From contig NZ_JAHWXP010000003.1 of assembly GCF_019857185.1 (NCBI RefSeq), forward strand, positions 525,501 through 589,500: a stretch of 64,000 nt of DNA, in the 5' to 3' direction. The stretch is from Alteriqipengyuania abyssalis (GTDB taxonomy: Bacteria; Pseudomonadota; Alphaproteobacteria; Sphingomonadales; Sphingomonadaceae). The first letter of the stretch is position 1. Each line of letters begins with the position of its first letter. The notes below the pieces were generated by a model that saw nothing but the letters and a program-made list of their open reading frames with translations, ran no database searches and was not told the origin of the DNA. This document shows, one piece after another, positions 1-7,958 of the stretch. A program made the translations under genes and the position numbers.

Positions 1-126
1 GCCCATGGTGGCACCGCGATCGAAGACCCGCCGGGCCTGCGCGAAGGCGCCGGGATGAAGCTGTATCTCGCCTATCTGCGCGATCCCGCGGGCAACAAGA
101 TCTGCGCGATGTATCGCCCGAGCTGA
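1..126 (+). CDS. VOC (glyoxalase/bleomycin-resistance) family protein, C-terminal part
   Basis: The reading frame is open from the first base and stops with TGA at 124-126, so only the last 41 residues are in the window. The tail GMKLYLAYLRDPAGNKICAM is typical of the last beta strand of small VOC-fold proteins, where the D-P-x-G-N-K-I element precedes the strand carrying the last metal ligand. Substrate and metal cannot be inferred. The call rests only on this tail. Confidence 0.6.
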   Translation, partial: AHGGTAIEDPPGLREGAGMKLYLAYLRDPAGNKICAMYRPS

Positions 127-136
127 TGCAGCCTGA

Positions 137-249
137 CTCCTCCCCTTTGAGGGGGAGGGTGGGAGGGGGTGTACAGCGTTCGTGGCTTTGGGCGGCACAA
201 ACCACCAATGCCGAACCCCCACCCCCTGCACCTCCCCAGGGGAGGGGAG
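137..249. repeat. Imperfect inverted repeat between VOC gene and metW
   Basis: The left arm (137-171, ctcctcccctttgaggggga...) and right arm (215-249, ...ctccccaggggaggggag) are largely reverse complements: C/G-rich arms around a roughly 40-base centre. It fills almost the whole gap between two convergent genes. It could fold into a long hairpin that ends transcription from both sides, but there is no U-run. Similar purine/pyrimidine-rich palindromes are dispersed in sphingomonad intergenic regions, so it may be a copy of a family; only one copy is in this window. Confidence 0.55.
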
Positions 250-259
250 AAATGCGGGC

Positions 260-862
260 CTAACCGCGCCCGATCAGGAACAGGGCGAATTCGGCGCGCA
301 GGTTTGCGCCGAATTCGCCGATCTCGCGACCCTTCGCGAAGTACCAGCTGCGCTCGATCCGGGCGCCACGGTCGCTCACCAGTTCCTTGAAATCGACCAC
401 CGTCAGATTGCGGATATTGCCGGTCGCGTGCCAGCTTTCGGGCAGCGCGGGCGTCACCGGCATGCGCCCGCCCAGCCCCAGCGCGACCCGCATCCGCCAG
501 TGCGCGAAGTTGGGGAAGCTGACGAAGGCGGATCGGCCCACGCGCAGCAGTGCGTCGATCACCTCGGCAGGCCGGTCGACCATCTGGATCGTCTGGCCGA
601 GAATCGCGTAATCGAACGCGTCGTCCGGGTAATGCACCAGATCGGCCTCGGCATCGCCCTGCACCACGGAAAGCCCGCGCGACACGCAGGTCGCCACACG
701 TTCGGGGTCGATCTCCAGACCGCGTGCGTCGATTCCCTTGTGCTCCGCCAGCGCGGCGAGCAGCGTGCCCTCTCCGCAGCCGATATCGAGCACGCGCGAT
801 CCGTCAGGGATCGTCCCGGCAATCGCCGCAAGATCGGGGCGCAGATCAGGAAGCGTGCTCAT
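260..862 (-). CDS. metW: Methionine biosynthesis protein MetW
   Basis: A 200-aa SAM-dependent methyltransferase-fold protein. MetW works with MetX in homoserine acylation in many Alpha- and Betaproteobacteria. The glycine-rich motif VLDIGCGEGTLL lies near residues 25-36. The family-typical ILGQTIQMVDRP and FVSFPNFAHWRMR blocks follow, and the C-terminal FAKGREIGEFGANLRAEFAL is intact. The start ATG at 862 overlaps the stop of the upstream GNAT gene (ATGA), so translation is probably coupled. A longer frame runs upstream, but it passes through the GNAT gene and is not used. It is the last gene of metX-GNAT-metW. Confidence 0.93.
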   Translation of the reverse strand: MSTLPDLRPDLAAIAGTIPDGSRVLDIGCGEGTLLAALAEHKGIDARGLEIDPERVATCVSRGLSVVQGDAEADLVHYPDDAFDYAILGQTIQMVDRPAEVIDALLRVGRSAFVSFPNFAHWRMRVALGLGGRMPVTPALPESWHATGNIRNLTVVDFKELVSDRGARIERSWYFAKGREIGEFGANLRAEFALFLIGRG

Positions 863-1281
863 GCGTAAATGTCCGGAAAATGGCGCTGCATGAAAAGGCT
901 CGGGTCGGGAAGAGACTGCCAGCCGAGGCTTTCGTACAAACCGTGCGCATCGCGTGTCGCCAGCATCCAGCGGCGCAACCCCTGCAACTCTGTATGCTCC
1001 TGCAGATAGCCGACCATCGCCTTGGCCAGCCCTTTGCCTCCATGCCCGTCGAGCACATAGACATCCGCGAGATAGGCGAAGGTCGTCCGGTCGGTAATCA
1101 CCCGGGCCATGCCAACCTGCGCACCGCCATGCAGTGCAGACACGCACAGGCTGTTGGCCAGCGCGCGCTCGACCGTTTCGAGCGGGATGCCCGGCGACCA
1201 GTAGCTTTGCGTCAGAAAAGCGTGCGCGGACCGGGCATCGGCCCCCTCGCGCAGCTCGTACCCTTCAGGGAGTTCGGTCAC
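859..1281 (-). CDS. GNAT family N-acetyltransferase
   Basis: A 140-aa single-domain GNAT protein. The acetyl-CoA binding segment reads [20 protein letters not shown] (V-x-x-x-x-G-x-G-x-G/A variant), followed by the LYESLGW signature of the last helix-strand. It sits between metX and metW with 4-base overlaps on both sides, so the three genes are one transcript. The substrate is unknown. Its insertion in the methionine operon is a hint of linkage, not proof of a role in it. Confidence 0.88.
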   Translation of the reverse strand: MTELPEGYELREGADARSAHAFLTQSYWSPGIPLETVERALANSLCVSALHGGAQVGMARVITDRTTFAYLADVYVLDGHGGKGLAKAMVGYLQEHTELQGLRRWMLATRDAHGLYESLGWQSLPDPSLFMQRHFPDIYA

Positions 1282-2387
1282 GACACGAACCCCTGCACGA
1301 CCTCGTCTAGCCCCGGCGTATCGAGCAGGAACCCGTCATGGCCATAAGGCGATGACAGCTCGACGAAGCTGACCGGCGCGCCCGCCGCGTTCAGCGCGCG
1401 CACGATGTGGCGGCTTTCCTCCGTGGTGTAGAGCCAGTCGGTATCGAAACTGACGATGCAGAACCGCGAAGAGGTGTGCGCAAAGGCATCGGCCAGCCGC
1501 CCGCCGTGTGTTTCCGCCAGATCGAAATAGTCGATCGCGCGGGTGATATAGAGGTAGGAATTGGCGTCGAAGCGTCGGGTGAAGCCGCTGCCCTGATACC
1601 GCAGGTAGGATTCGACCTGGAAATCCGCCTCGAACCCGAAGGACTTGGCACCATCGCTGCCATCGGGTCGCTGTTGCAGCCGTCGCCCGAACTTCTCGGT
1701 CAGCCCGGCTTCGGACAGATAGGTGATGTGCGCCGCCATTCGCGCCACCGCGAGGCCTGCATCGGGATGCGCGCCATCGTAGTACGCGCCCCCGTTCCAG
1801 TTGGCATCGGCCATGATCGCCTGCCGCCCGACTTCGTGGAAGGCGATGTTCTGCGCGGACTGGCGCGCGGCGCTGGCCAGCACCAGCACGCGCTCCGCGC
1901 GCCCCGGAAAATCGGACGCAAAGGCCATCGCCTGCATCCCGCCCATCGACCCGCCAACCGCCGCGTGGACCTTGTCGATTTCGAGCACGTCGAGCAGGCC
2001 CGCGATCGCGCGGACCATGTCGTGGATCGTGACCACGGGGAAGCGCTGGCCATAGGGCTTGCCGTCGGGCCCTTCGCTTGCGGGGCCGGTCGAACCCATG
2101 CATCCGCCGATCACATTGGTAGAGATCACGCAGAAGCGGTTGGTGTCGATCGGCTTGCGCGGGCCGACCATCCGGTCCCACCAGCCGGGTTTGCCGGTCG
2201 CCGGATGCGGGCTCGCCACGTACTGGTCGCCGGTCAGCGCGTGGAAGATAAGAACCACATTGTCGCGCTCCGGCGAAAGCTCGCCATATTGCTGGTAGGC
2301 GATGGTGACGGGCGCGAGCGTCGCGCCGCTATCCAGCGGCAGCGGATCGGGCAGCGTCAGGCACAGGTCGGGATTACAGGCTGGCAT
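1278..2387 (-). CDS. metX: Homoserine O-acetyltransferase
   Basis: A 369-aa alpha/beta-hydrolase that acylates homoserine as the first committed step of methionine synthesis. The nucleophile Ser147 lies in GGSMGG. The acid is Asp317 (TDWLY) and the base His350 (SPYGHDGF). The [11 protein letters not shown] and [10 protein letters not shown] blocks are also typical. I chose ATG at 2387 because homology begins there ([18 protein letters not shown]). An ATG at 2459 is in frame but would overlap the start of hisC and add an atypical extension. Acetyl versus succinyl specificity cannot be read from sequence alone; the metW linkage favours the MetX/MetW type. Confidence 0.93.
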   Translation of the reverse strand: MPACNPDLCLTLPDPLPLDSGATLAPVTIAYQQYGELSPERDNVVLIFHALTGDQYVASPHPATGKPGWWDRMVGPRKPIDTNRFCVISTNVIGGCMGSTGPASEGPDGKPYGQRFPVVTIHDMVRAIAGLLDVLEIDKVHAAVGGSMGGMQAMAFASDFPGRAERVLVLASAARQSAQNIAFHEVGRQAIMADANWNGGAYYDGAHPDAGLAVARMAAHITYLSEAGLTEKFGRRLQQRPDGSDGAKSFGFEADFQVESYLRYQGSGFTRRFDANSYLYITRAIDYFDLAETHGGRLADAFAHTSSRFCIVSFDTDWLYTTEESRHIVRALNAAGAPVSFVELSSPYGHDGFLLDTPGLDEVVQGFVS

Positions 2388-2457
2388 TGTCGCCGGCCGC
2401 CTTACCGCCACTTCGCATGCTTGTGAAAGTGCAGATTTTGCGTAAGCGCTTGGGTCC
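2388..2457. promoter_or_regulatory. Shared divergent promoter region of metX and hisC
   Basis: Only 70 bases separate the chosen metX start from the hisC start, so both promoters and leaders must lie here or inside the genes. A short hairpin can form between cactttc and gaagtg. I looked for a SAM riboswitch, as often found before alphaproteobacterial metX, and did not recognise one. Confidence 0.4.
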
Positions 2458-3555
2458 ATGACAAACCCGTCCGTCCCCACGCCCAAGCCCTACATCCTCG
2501 ACATCGCGCCCTATGTGCCGGGCGTTGCCAAGGCGGCCGACGGGCGCGCGCTGACGAAACTTTCCGCCAACGAGAACCCGCTGGGGTGCAGCGAAGCGGC
2601 ACTGGCGGCGATGATGCAGAGCCGCGAGGCGGCGCGCTATCCCGATCCGGACAGCGTGGCGCTGCGCAATGCGCTGGGCGAACTACACGGGATCGACCCC
2701 GCGCGGATCGTGTGCGGGACCGGCTCGGACGAGCTGCTCAACCTCGCCGCGCAGGCCTTTGCCGGGGTGGGCGACGAAGTGCTGATGCCGCAATTCTCGT
2801 TTGCCGTGTACCCGATCGCCGCCCGGCGTGTGGGCGCGGTGCCGGTGGAGGCGAAGGCGAAGGATTTCGGGGCCGATGTCGACGCGCTCCTGGCTGCGGT
2901 GACGCCCGCGACGCGGATCGTGTTCATCGCCAACCCCAACAACCCGACGGGCACCTGGCTGCCCCATTCGGAAATCCAGCGGCTGCACGCCGGGCTGCCG
3001 GGCGACGTGCTGCTGGTGCTCGACCAGGCCTATGCCGAATATCTGGATGACGAGGGTGCGCCCGGGCTCGCTCTGGCGGGCGAGGCGGAGAATGTGCTGG
3101 TTACCCGGACCTTCTCCAAGATCTACGGCCTCGCCTCGGCACGGGTCGGCTGGGCGACCGGAGCGCCGCCTCTGGTCGATGCGCTCAACCGGATACGCGG
3201 GCCGTTCAACGTGACCGGCGCCGCGCAGGCCGGGGCTCTCGCTGCGCTGGGCGACCAGGATTTCGTGCGCCGATCGCGCGAGGCAAATGCTCGGGTGCGC
3301 GCGGATTTCGACGCGCGGCTGGAGGGTCTGGGCAATCGCGGCGTTTCCGTGGTGCCGAGCGAGGCGAATTTCGTGCTGGTCCGCTTTGCCGACCAGCCGA
3401 CGGCGGAACGCGTGCGCGATGCCATTGCCGATGCAGGCTACGCGGTGCGACACCTGCCCGGCCAGGGCCTGGGCGAAGCCTTGCGCATCACCATCGGCAA
3501 CGACGAGGATATGGCAGTGGTCGGCGACGCGATCGAGCGCGCCATCACCGGTTGA
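2458..3555 (+). CDS. hisC: Histidinol-phosphate aminotransferase
   Basis: A 365-aa fold-type I PLP enzyme of histidine synthesis. It converts imidazole-acetol phosphate to histidinol phosphate using glutamate. Visible markers are [10 protein letters not shown] at the start, [10 protein letters not shown] for cofactor/substrate binding, and the Schiff-base Lys221 in [15 protein letters not shown]. It is full length. The 3' end overlaps the convergent acyltransferase gene by 11 bases. HisC paralogues can also act on tyrosine or phenylalanine; hisC is the simplest call. Confidence 0.93.
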   Translation: MTNPSVPTPKPYILDIAPYVPGVAKAADGRALTKLSANENPLGCSEAALAAMMQSREAARYPDPDSVALRNALGELHGIDPARIVCGTGSDELLNLAAQAFAGVGDEVLMPQFSFAVYPIAARRVGAVPVEAKAKDFGADVDALLAAVTPATRIVFIANPNNPTGTWLPHSEIQRLHAGLPGDVLLVLDQAYAEYLDDEGAPGLALAGEAENVLVTRTFSKIYGLASARVGWATGAPPLVDALNRIRGPFNVTGAAQAGALAALGDQDFVRRSREANARVRADFDARLEGLGNRGVSVVPSEANFVLVRFADQPTAERVRDAIADAGYAVRHLPGQGLGEALRITIGNDEDMAVVGDAIERAITG

Positions 3556-4216
3556 GCGCGTTGATCGCCTCGCGCACCCGCGCCTCGACCTCCTCGCGCG
3601 GCAGGCCCGGTTCGATGGCTGCACCGAAGCGATAGGTGATCTGCCCGGGGCGCTTCACGAAGCTGCGATAGAGCGGCCCGCTGTTCACCGCGACCGGCAC
3701 CACCGGCAGGGCGAGCAGCTTGTAGAGCCCTGCAAAGCCGGAAACGATATCGCCCTCTCCCCCATGCGGGGTGCGGGTGCCTTCGGGGAAGATCAGGAAC
3801 GGGCGGCCTTCCGCCTTGGCCTCTTTCGCGGCGCGCATCAGATCGCGCAGTGCCTTGGCCCCGTCCGCGCGGGCGACCGGAATGATGCCGTACTTGGTCG
3901 CGGCCCCACCCCAGACGGGAATTTCGAGCAGCTCCTGCTTCGCGAACACCACCGGCGCATCGAACAGCTTCGCGGAGTCGATCGCTTCGAAAAAGCTCTC
4001 GTGCCGCATTGCGTAGAGTGCCGGGCGATCGATCGGCGCGCCCTCGCAGATCACGCGGATGCGCAGGACATGGCGCAGCGCCCAGCGATGCACCCCGCTC
4101 CACGCGCCTGCGACCCGGCGCATCCCATGCCGCCCCTGGAACGGCACCAGCACCAGCAACACCAGCGTGCCAGCGTAGAAAACGAGGTAGAACAGGAGGC
4201 TGCGGATCAGGTTCAT
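3545..4216 (-). CDS. 1-acyl-sn-glycerol-3-phosphate acyltransferase family protein
   Basis: A 223-aa PlsC-family membrane acyltransferase, probably acting on lysophosphatidate at the inner membrane. An N-terminal hydrophobic segment (about residues 5-25) is followed by a modified motif I, RHESFFE, i.e. H-x4-E rather than the common H-x4-D. FPEGTRT (motif III) and VPVAVNSG follow. The gene directly follows the YdcF-like gene (1-base gap), so it is co-transcribed with ftsE-ftsX-ydcF. Confidence 0.88.
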   Translation of the reverse strand: MNLIRSLLFYLVFYAGTLVLLVLVPFQGRHGMRRVAGAWSGVHRWALRHVLRIRVICEGAPIDRPALYAMRHESFFEAIDSAKLFDAPVVFAKQELLEIPVWGGAATKYGIIPVARADGAKALRDLMRAAKEAKAEGRPFLIFPEGTRTPHGGEGDIVSGFAGLYKLLALPVVPVAVNSGPLYRSFVKRPGQITYRFGAAIEPGLPREEVEARVREAINALNR

Positions 4217-4217
4217 A

Positions 4218-4748
4218 TCAGGAGAACAGCGGCCCGACCGTGCGGCTGACCAGCCACTTGTGATACTCGATCAGCAGCAGCCACAGGCTCGGCTCGCTGC
4301 GCACCGCGTCCTTGATCAGCTTTACATCACCGGGCAGCTGGCGGCGCAGCTCGGTCGCCGCGCGGCGCATGTGCCAGTCGCTGGTGACGAGGCGCAGACT
4401 CTTGATCCCGTGCGCCTCCACCCATTCGCGCGTTTCCTGCGCATTGCCGCGCGTATCGGTCGCCGCGAAGCCGAGCGTGACGCAGCATTCCATCACATCC
4501 TCGGGCACCTTGAACTGCGCGGCGAACTCGCCCGGTTTGACCTCGGGATCGACGCCGGTGACCAGCAGGGTGTCGGCGCTGTCGGTCTGGACCACCTCCA
4601 GCCCGCGCTCGATCCGCCCGGCATAGCCGGTGGGCACGATCACCGCATCGGTCCGCTCCATCGGCGCAGGGCCCGGCAGCCAGCCGGCAAACCAGATGAA
4701 GCCGAGCACCCAGACGAGCACGATGGCAAGGCCGACACGCCAGATCAC
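4218..4748 (-). CDS. YdcF/ElyC-type (DUF218) membrane protein
   Basis: A 176-aa protein with one N-terminal membrane segment (residues 4-24) and a DUF218 core: DAVIVPTGYAGRIERGLEVV, then LLVTG, then NAQETREWVEAHGIKSLRLVTSDWHMRRA. DUF218 proteins are linked to cell-envelope (often peptidoglycan or lipid-carrier) processes, but the reaction is not established. The start overlaps the ftsX stop by 4 bases. Its place between ftsX and a plsC-like gene supports an envelope role. Confidence 0.85.
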   Translation of the reverse strand: MIWRVGLAIVLVWVLGFIWFAGWLPGPAPMERTDAVIVPTGYAGRIERGLEVVQTDSADTLLVTGVDPEVKPGEFAAQFKVPEDVMECCVTLGFAATDTRGNAQETREWVEAHGIKSLRLVTSDWHMRRAATELRRQLPGDVKLIKDAVRSEPSLWLLLIEYHKWLVSRTVGPLFS

Positions 4749-5674
4749 AACATCTTCCTTACTGCCGCGAGTACGGTGAAGCGGGCAGTCGCGACCGCCA
4801 GCAACACCCCGAAAACCGGGATCAGCGCGATCACGATCCAGTCGACCCAGTCAAGCCCCGCGCTCGCGATCATCCCGCTATCGAGCGCCGCGAACTGGTA
4901 GCCGAGGGCGAGCACCGCGGCGAGCCCGAGGACCAGCCCGGCCGCCCCGCCGAGGATCGAGTCGACCAGCACCGCCCGCTGGAACAGCTGTGCGATCTGC
5001 CCGTCGGTCCCGCCCAGCAGGTGGACGATCTCGATCGTCGCACGGTTGTTGCCCAGCGCGCTTCTGGCCGCGAGGAACACCGCCGCCGCACTGGTCACCG
5101 CCAGCAGCAGGACCAGCGCGAGCGCGAGATATTGGAGCGACCTGAGCGCACTGAACACCGGCTGCAGCCACGATGACTGCGCATCGATCCGCGCATCGGG
5201 CGCGGTCCCGGCGAGCGCGTCGGCCAGCGCCTCGATTGCCTGCGGGGTCGCCTTGCCGCCCAGCCGCACGTCGATCAGCGCGGGCACCGGCACAGTCTCG
5301 GCATCGCCTGCACTGCCCAGCCACGGCTCGATCAGGCGGTCGAGCTCTTCCTGCGGCACGATCCGGCTTTGCGCGACCATATCCATGCCCTGCAGCACGG
5401 CTTGGGCAGCCTGCGCCTGCTCGGCTCGGCTGCGCGGATCGGCGTCGAGGATCTGCACGGTCACCCCGCCCGACAATTCCGAACGCGCATCGCCCGCCAG
5501 ATTGCCGAGCGACAGCCCCGCGCCCGCCGCCAGCACGGTGAGCGCAACCATGATCGCCAGCACCCACGGCATGGGCCCGGCCAGCCGCGCCTGCGGGATC
5601 AGCGCGCGCGCTTTCTCGCCTGCGAAGGGCGAATGGCCTGTGCGCGCCGCATCGCTGAGCGGTGGCTGGCTCAT
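4745..5674 (-). CDS. ftsX: Cell division protein FtsX
   Basis: A 309-aa FtsX-type permease. A cytoplasmic N-terminus is followed by TM1 (about 35-55), a periplasmic domain to about residue 170, and three C-terminal TM segments (about 175-200, 225-260, 275-300). With FtsE it forms a transporter-like complex that controls septal peptidoglycan hydrolases. FtsX sequences diverge strongly, so the call leans on topology and on the overlapping ftsE gene (4 bases). Confidence 0.9.
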   Translation of the reverse strand: MSQPPLSDAARTGHSPFAGEKARALIPQARLAGPMPWVLAIMVALTVLAAGAGLSLGNLAGDARSELSGGVTVQILDADPRSRAEQAQAAQAVLQGMDMVAQSRIVPQEELDRLIEPWLGSAGDAETVPVPALIDVRLGGKATPQAIEALADALAGTAPDARIDAQSSWLQPVFSALRSLQYLALALVLLLAVTSAAAVFLAARSALGNNRATIEIVHLLGGTDGQIAQLFQRAVLVDSILGGAAGLVLGLAAVLALGYQFAALDSGMIASAGLDWVDWIVIALIPVFGVLLAVATARFTVLAAVRKML

Positions 5675-6405
5675 CGCGGCGTCTTCCCGCCCGCGGGGCT
5701 GCGCGGGGGATAGCGCAGCGCGCCGGTCGGGTCCGCCAAGCGCCCCTTGTCCAGCCGCATGATCATCGAACTGCGCACGTTCTGCAGCAGGTGCACATCA
5801 TGGGTCGCGACGATCACCGTCGTGCCCAGCCGGTTGAGCGATTCGAACAGGCGCATCAGCTTCAATGCCATGTCGGGATCGACGTTACCGGTCGGCTCGT
5901 CGGCCAGCAGCATGTCGGGCCGACCGATCACCGCACGCGCGATAGCCACCCGCTGCTTCTCGCCGCCGGACAATGTCTCGGGCCGCGCCTCGGCCCGATG
6001 CGCCAGACCGACCCACTCGAGCATGTCGGACACCGGCTGTACCAGCTCGCTCTCGTCCACCCCCGCAATGCGCAGCGGCAGCGCGACATTGTCGAACGCG
6101 GAGAGATGGTCGACCAGCCTGAAGTCCTGGAAAACCACGCCCAGCCGCCGCCTGAAGCCGGGCAGGCGCGACCGCGGGAGGGTGATCACATCGCTGCCGA
6201 ACATGCGGATGATCCCGCGCGACGGGCGCTGGGCAAGGTACAGCAGCTTGAGTAGGCTCGTCTTGCCCGCCCCGCTCGCGCCGGTCAGGAAATAGAAGCT
6301 GCCCGGCCACAGCGAGAAGCTGACGTCGGTCAGAACTTCCTTGCCGGTCCCGTAACGCAGGCCGACATTGTCGAAGAACGCGACTTCGCCGTCACCCCCC
6401 GACAT
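5671..6405 (-). CDS. ftsE: Cell division ATP-binding protein FtsE
   Basis: A 244-aa ABC ATPase. Walker A GASGAGKT is at residues 42-49, the signature is LSGGEKQRVAIARAV, Walker B is MLLADEPTGNVD, and the switch histidine is in VIVATHDVHLL. The combination with ftsX identifies FtsE rather than LolD. It is the first gene of the ftsE-ftsX-ydcF-plsC transcription unit. The upstream 154 bases are shared with the divergent zinc-ribbon gene. Confidence 0.94.
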   Translation of the reverse strand: MSGGDGEVAFFDNVGLRYGTGKEVLTDVSFSLWPGSFYFLTGASGAGKTSLLKLLYLAQRPSRGIIRMFGSDVITLPRSRLPGFRRRLGVVFQDFRLVDHLSAFDNVALPLRIAGVDESELVQPVSDMLEWVGLAHRAEARPETLSGGEKQRVAIARAVIGRPDMLLADEPTGNVDPDMALKLMRLFESLNRLGTTVIVATHDVHLLQNVRSSMIMRLDKGRLADPTGALRYPPRSPAGGKTPR

Positions 6406-6559
6406 CGTGCTGCCTCATCACCTGTCGACCTGTCCCATCGTTAACCAAGCAGGGGGGGATATAGGGGGCATTGTGTGTGGACAAAAGGCGCAAAACCGGC
6501 CCGTCCACCGACGGGAAGCTTGCCTGTCGCCGCTTGCCAGGCGTAATGCAAAAGGCACT

Positions 6560-7276
6560 ATGATACTCGCCTGCCCTGCCTGCGATACACGCTATGCCGT
6601 ACCCGACAGCGCGATCGGCCCCGAAGGACGCACGGTACGCTGCGCCCGGTGCCGCCATAGCTGGTTCCAGTCGGGCAGCGAACTCGACCTCGAAGAGCTC
6701 GAGCGCGATGGCACCGCGACCAGCGTCGAGGACGAGCCGACCGCGCGCCAGCCCTGGCACGACGTTCCCCCGATCGCCGCTTCAGAACCGCGCGCACGGA
6801 CGAGCGAGGACCGCTCGCAGTTCTCGGCCGAACCGCCGTTCCGCCCGCGCCGCAATCCGCTCAAGATGTGGGGCATGGCGGCAAGCCTGTTCGCGGTCAT
6901 CTCGGTCGGCGCGATCGCGGCGGTCAGCTATGCGGGCCTGCCCGACTGGGTGCCGGTGAGCCGCCCCACCTTCGCCATGGAAGAGCCCGACCTGGTGCTC
7001 GAATTCCCGGCCAGCAAGCAGGATCGGCGCACCCTGCCCGATGGCAGCGAATATTTCGGCGTCGCGGGCGAGATCAAGAATGTCGGGCGCGAAACCAAGA
7101 CGGTGCCGCCGGTGCTGATCGTCCTGTACGATTCGCGCAATCGCAAGGTCTACAACTGGGAAATCCTCCCCCGGCAGGGTCGCCTGCAGCCGGGCGAGAC
7201 GCTCAGCATCAACGAGGCGATCACCGACCTGCCCAAATCGGCGCGTTTTGCGGAGATCGGCTGGAGCCCGTCCTGA
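6560..7276 (+). CDS. MJ0042-type zinc-ribbon membrane protein
   Basis: A 238-aa protein. The N-terminal zinc ribbon has two Cys pairs (CPACDTRY at residues 4-11 and CARC about 24 residues later), a family feature of alphaproteobacterial zinc-ribbon/DUF3426-like proteins. An acidic linker, one TM helix (MWGMAASLFAVISVGAIAAV) and an extracytoplasmic beta domain follow, the last with VAGEIKNVGRETKTVPPVL typical of DUF3426. ATG at 6560 fits the start of the ribbon; the longer in-frame extension is non-homologous. The function is unknown. It is divergent from ftsE. Confidence 0.85.
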   Translation: MILACPACDTRYAVPDSAIGPEGRTVRCARCRHSWFQSGSELDLEELERDGTATSVEDEPTARQPWHDVPPIAASEPRARTSEDRSQFSAEPPFRPRRNPLKMWGMAASLFAVISVGAIAAVSYAGLPDWVPVSRPTFAMEEPDLVLEFPASKQDRRTLPDGSEYFGVAGEIKNVGRETKTVPPVLIVLYDSRNRKVYNWEILPRQGRLQPGETLSINEAITDLPKSARFAEIGWSPS

Positions 7277-7434
7277 CGCAAAAGCCGCATAGCGGACGCG
7301 TGTGGAGATTCTTGCAAGATTGTTCCGCAAACCCGCTTGCGGGGTGCCGCGCCCCCTGCTAGTGGGCCGCTTCCTCACGGGGCAGAGCCGGACTGGCTGG
7401 CCCCGGATGCAGCCCGGAACTTACGGGCTTGTGT

Positions 7435-7521
7435 GCGGTCGTGGCGGAACTGGTAGACGCGCAACGTTGAGGTCGTTGTGGCCGCAAGGCCGTGGAAGTT
7501 CGAGTCTTCTCGACCGCACCA
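7435..7521 (+). tRNA. tRNA-Leu (GAG anticodon)
   Basis: The acceptor stem gcggtcg pairs with cgaccgc, and the CCA end is encoded (7519-7521). The anticodon stem caacg/cgttg encloses ttgaggt, giving GAG, which reads CUC/CUU. The long variable arm (tggccgcaaggccgtgg) is the class II hallmark of tRNA-Leu. The T arm is gttcgagtc. Confidence 0.96.
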
Positions 7522-7792
7522 AAATCTCCTTCGGGAAATCGTAAAGACGGTACCGGCACAGCCAGGTCGCCCACCGCGGCTGGTTGAGCGCGCATAAGCT
7601 CACCGTGGCAACCGCGCACGCCAAACACCCCTTCCCGCCGTTATACGCGACTCTGTCAGCTCGGAAGACGTGCTTTGCACGCCCGGACAGCTGTTAACCC
7701 CCGATTCGCCGCGGGCGCTAGCAAGGCGCGGACGACGCTGAAACTGCCTTGCCAGACACGATCGCAGGCCCTCTGCAAACCTCGTGCAGCAA

Positions 7793-7821
7793 CAAAAAAG
7801 GCCCCGGAAATCGGGGCCTTT
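7793..7821 (-). terminator. Rho-independent terminator on the minus strand
   Basis: The stem ggccccg / cggggcc (7800-7806 with 7812-7818) has a 5-base loop. On the minus strand it is followed by a run of six T (aaaaaa at 7794-7799 on the plus strand). It lies about 30 bases after the stop of the 11-codon Trp-rich ORF and closes that short unit, or the EAL gene transcript. Confidence 0.85.
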
Positions 7822-7849
7822 CATTGATTTAGTCAGCCAAGGCGGTCGC

Positions 7850-7885
7850 TTAGCTGCGGAAAATCCATTCCCAAATATCCCACAT
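7850..7885 (-). CDS. Putative 11-residue Trp-rich peptide
   Basis: The frame reads MWDIWEWIFRS then TAA. A good Shine-Dalgarno (aaggggacgactcATG) lies 6-11 bases before the ATG. It follows the EAL-protein gene on the same strand and is followed within about 30 bases by a strong terminator. Three Trp in 11 codons recall amino-acid-sensing leader peptides, but no trp gene lies downstream. It may be a free amphipathic micropeptide, or the ORF of a small RNA. There is no homology I can name; the evidence is only the ribosome site, the context and the terminator. Confidence 0.5.
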   Translation of the reverse strand: MWDIWEWIFRS

Positions 7886-7942
7886 GAGTCGTCCCCTTCG
7901 GTTACAAGGATAGAGGACTTCTAAGTACGTTAACCAAAACCG

Positions 7943-7958
7943 TTAGTAAAGTGTTAAC
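7943..7958. promoter_or_regulatory. Near-consensus CtrA-like site
   Basis: The sequence reads TTAG-taaagtg-TTAAC, one mismatch from the alphaproteobacterial CtrA consensus TTAA-N7-TTAA. A second gttaac lies about 20 bases to the left (7929-7934). The site overlaps the stop codon of the EAL gene and lies 60 bases upstream of the Trp-rich ORF on the minus strand, so it would fit a promoter for that short unit. Confidence 0.4.

Noticed and set aside
2388-2457. SAM-binding riboswitch before metX
   Set aside because: The region is short and I could not match a SAM-II or SAM/SAH consensus; only a weak hairpin is present.
2388-2459. Alternative metX start at 2459
   Set aside because: It would overlap the hisC start, add residues without homology and leave no room for promoters.
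7850-7885. trp-operon attenuator leader
   Set aside because: Although Trp-rich and followed by a terminator, no tryptophan gene lies downstream on that strand; the next genes are tRNA-Leu and a zinc-ribbon gene on the other strand.
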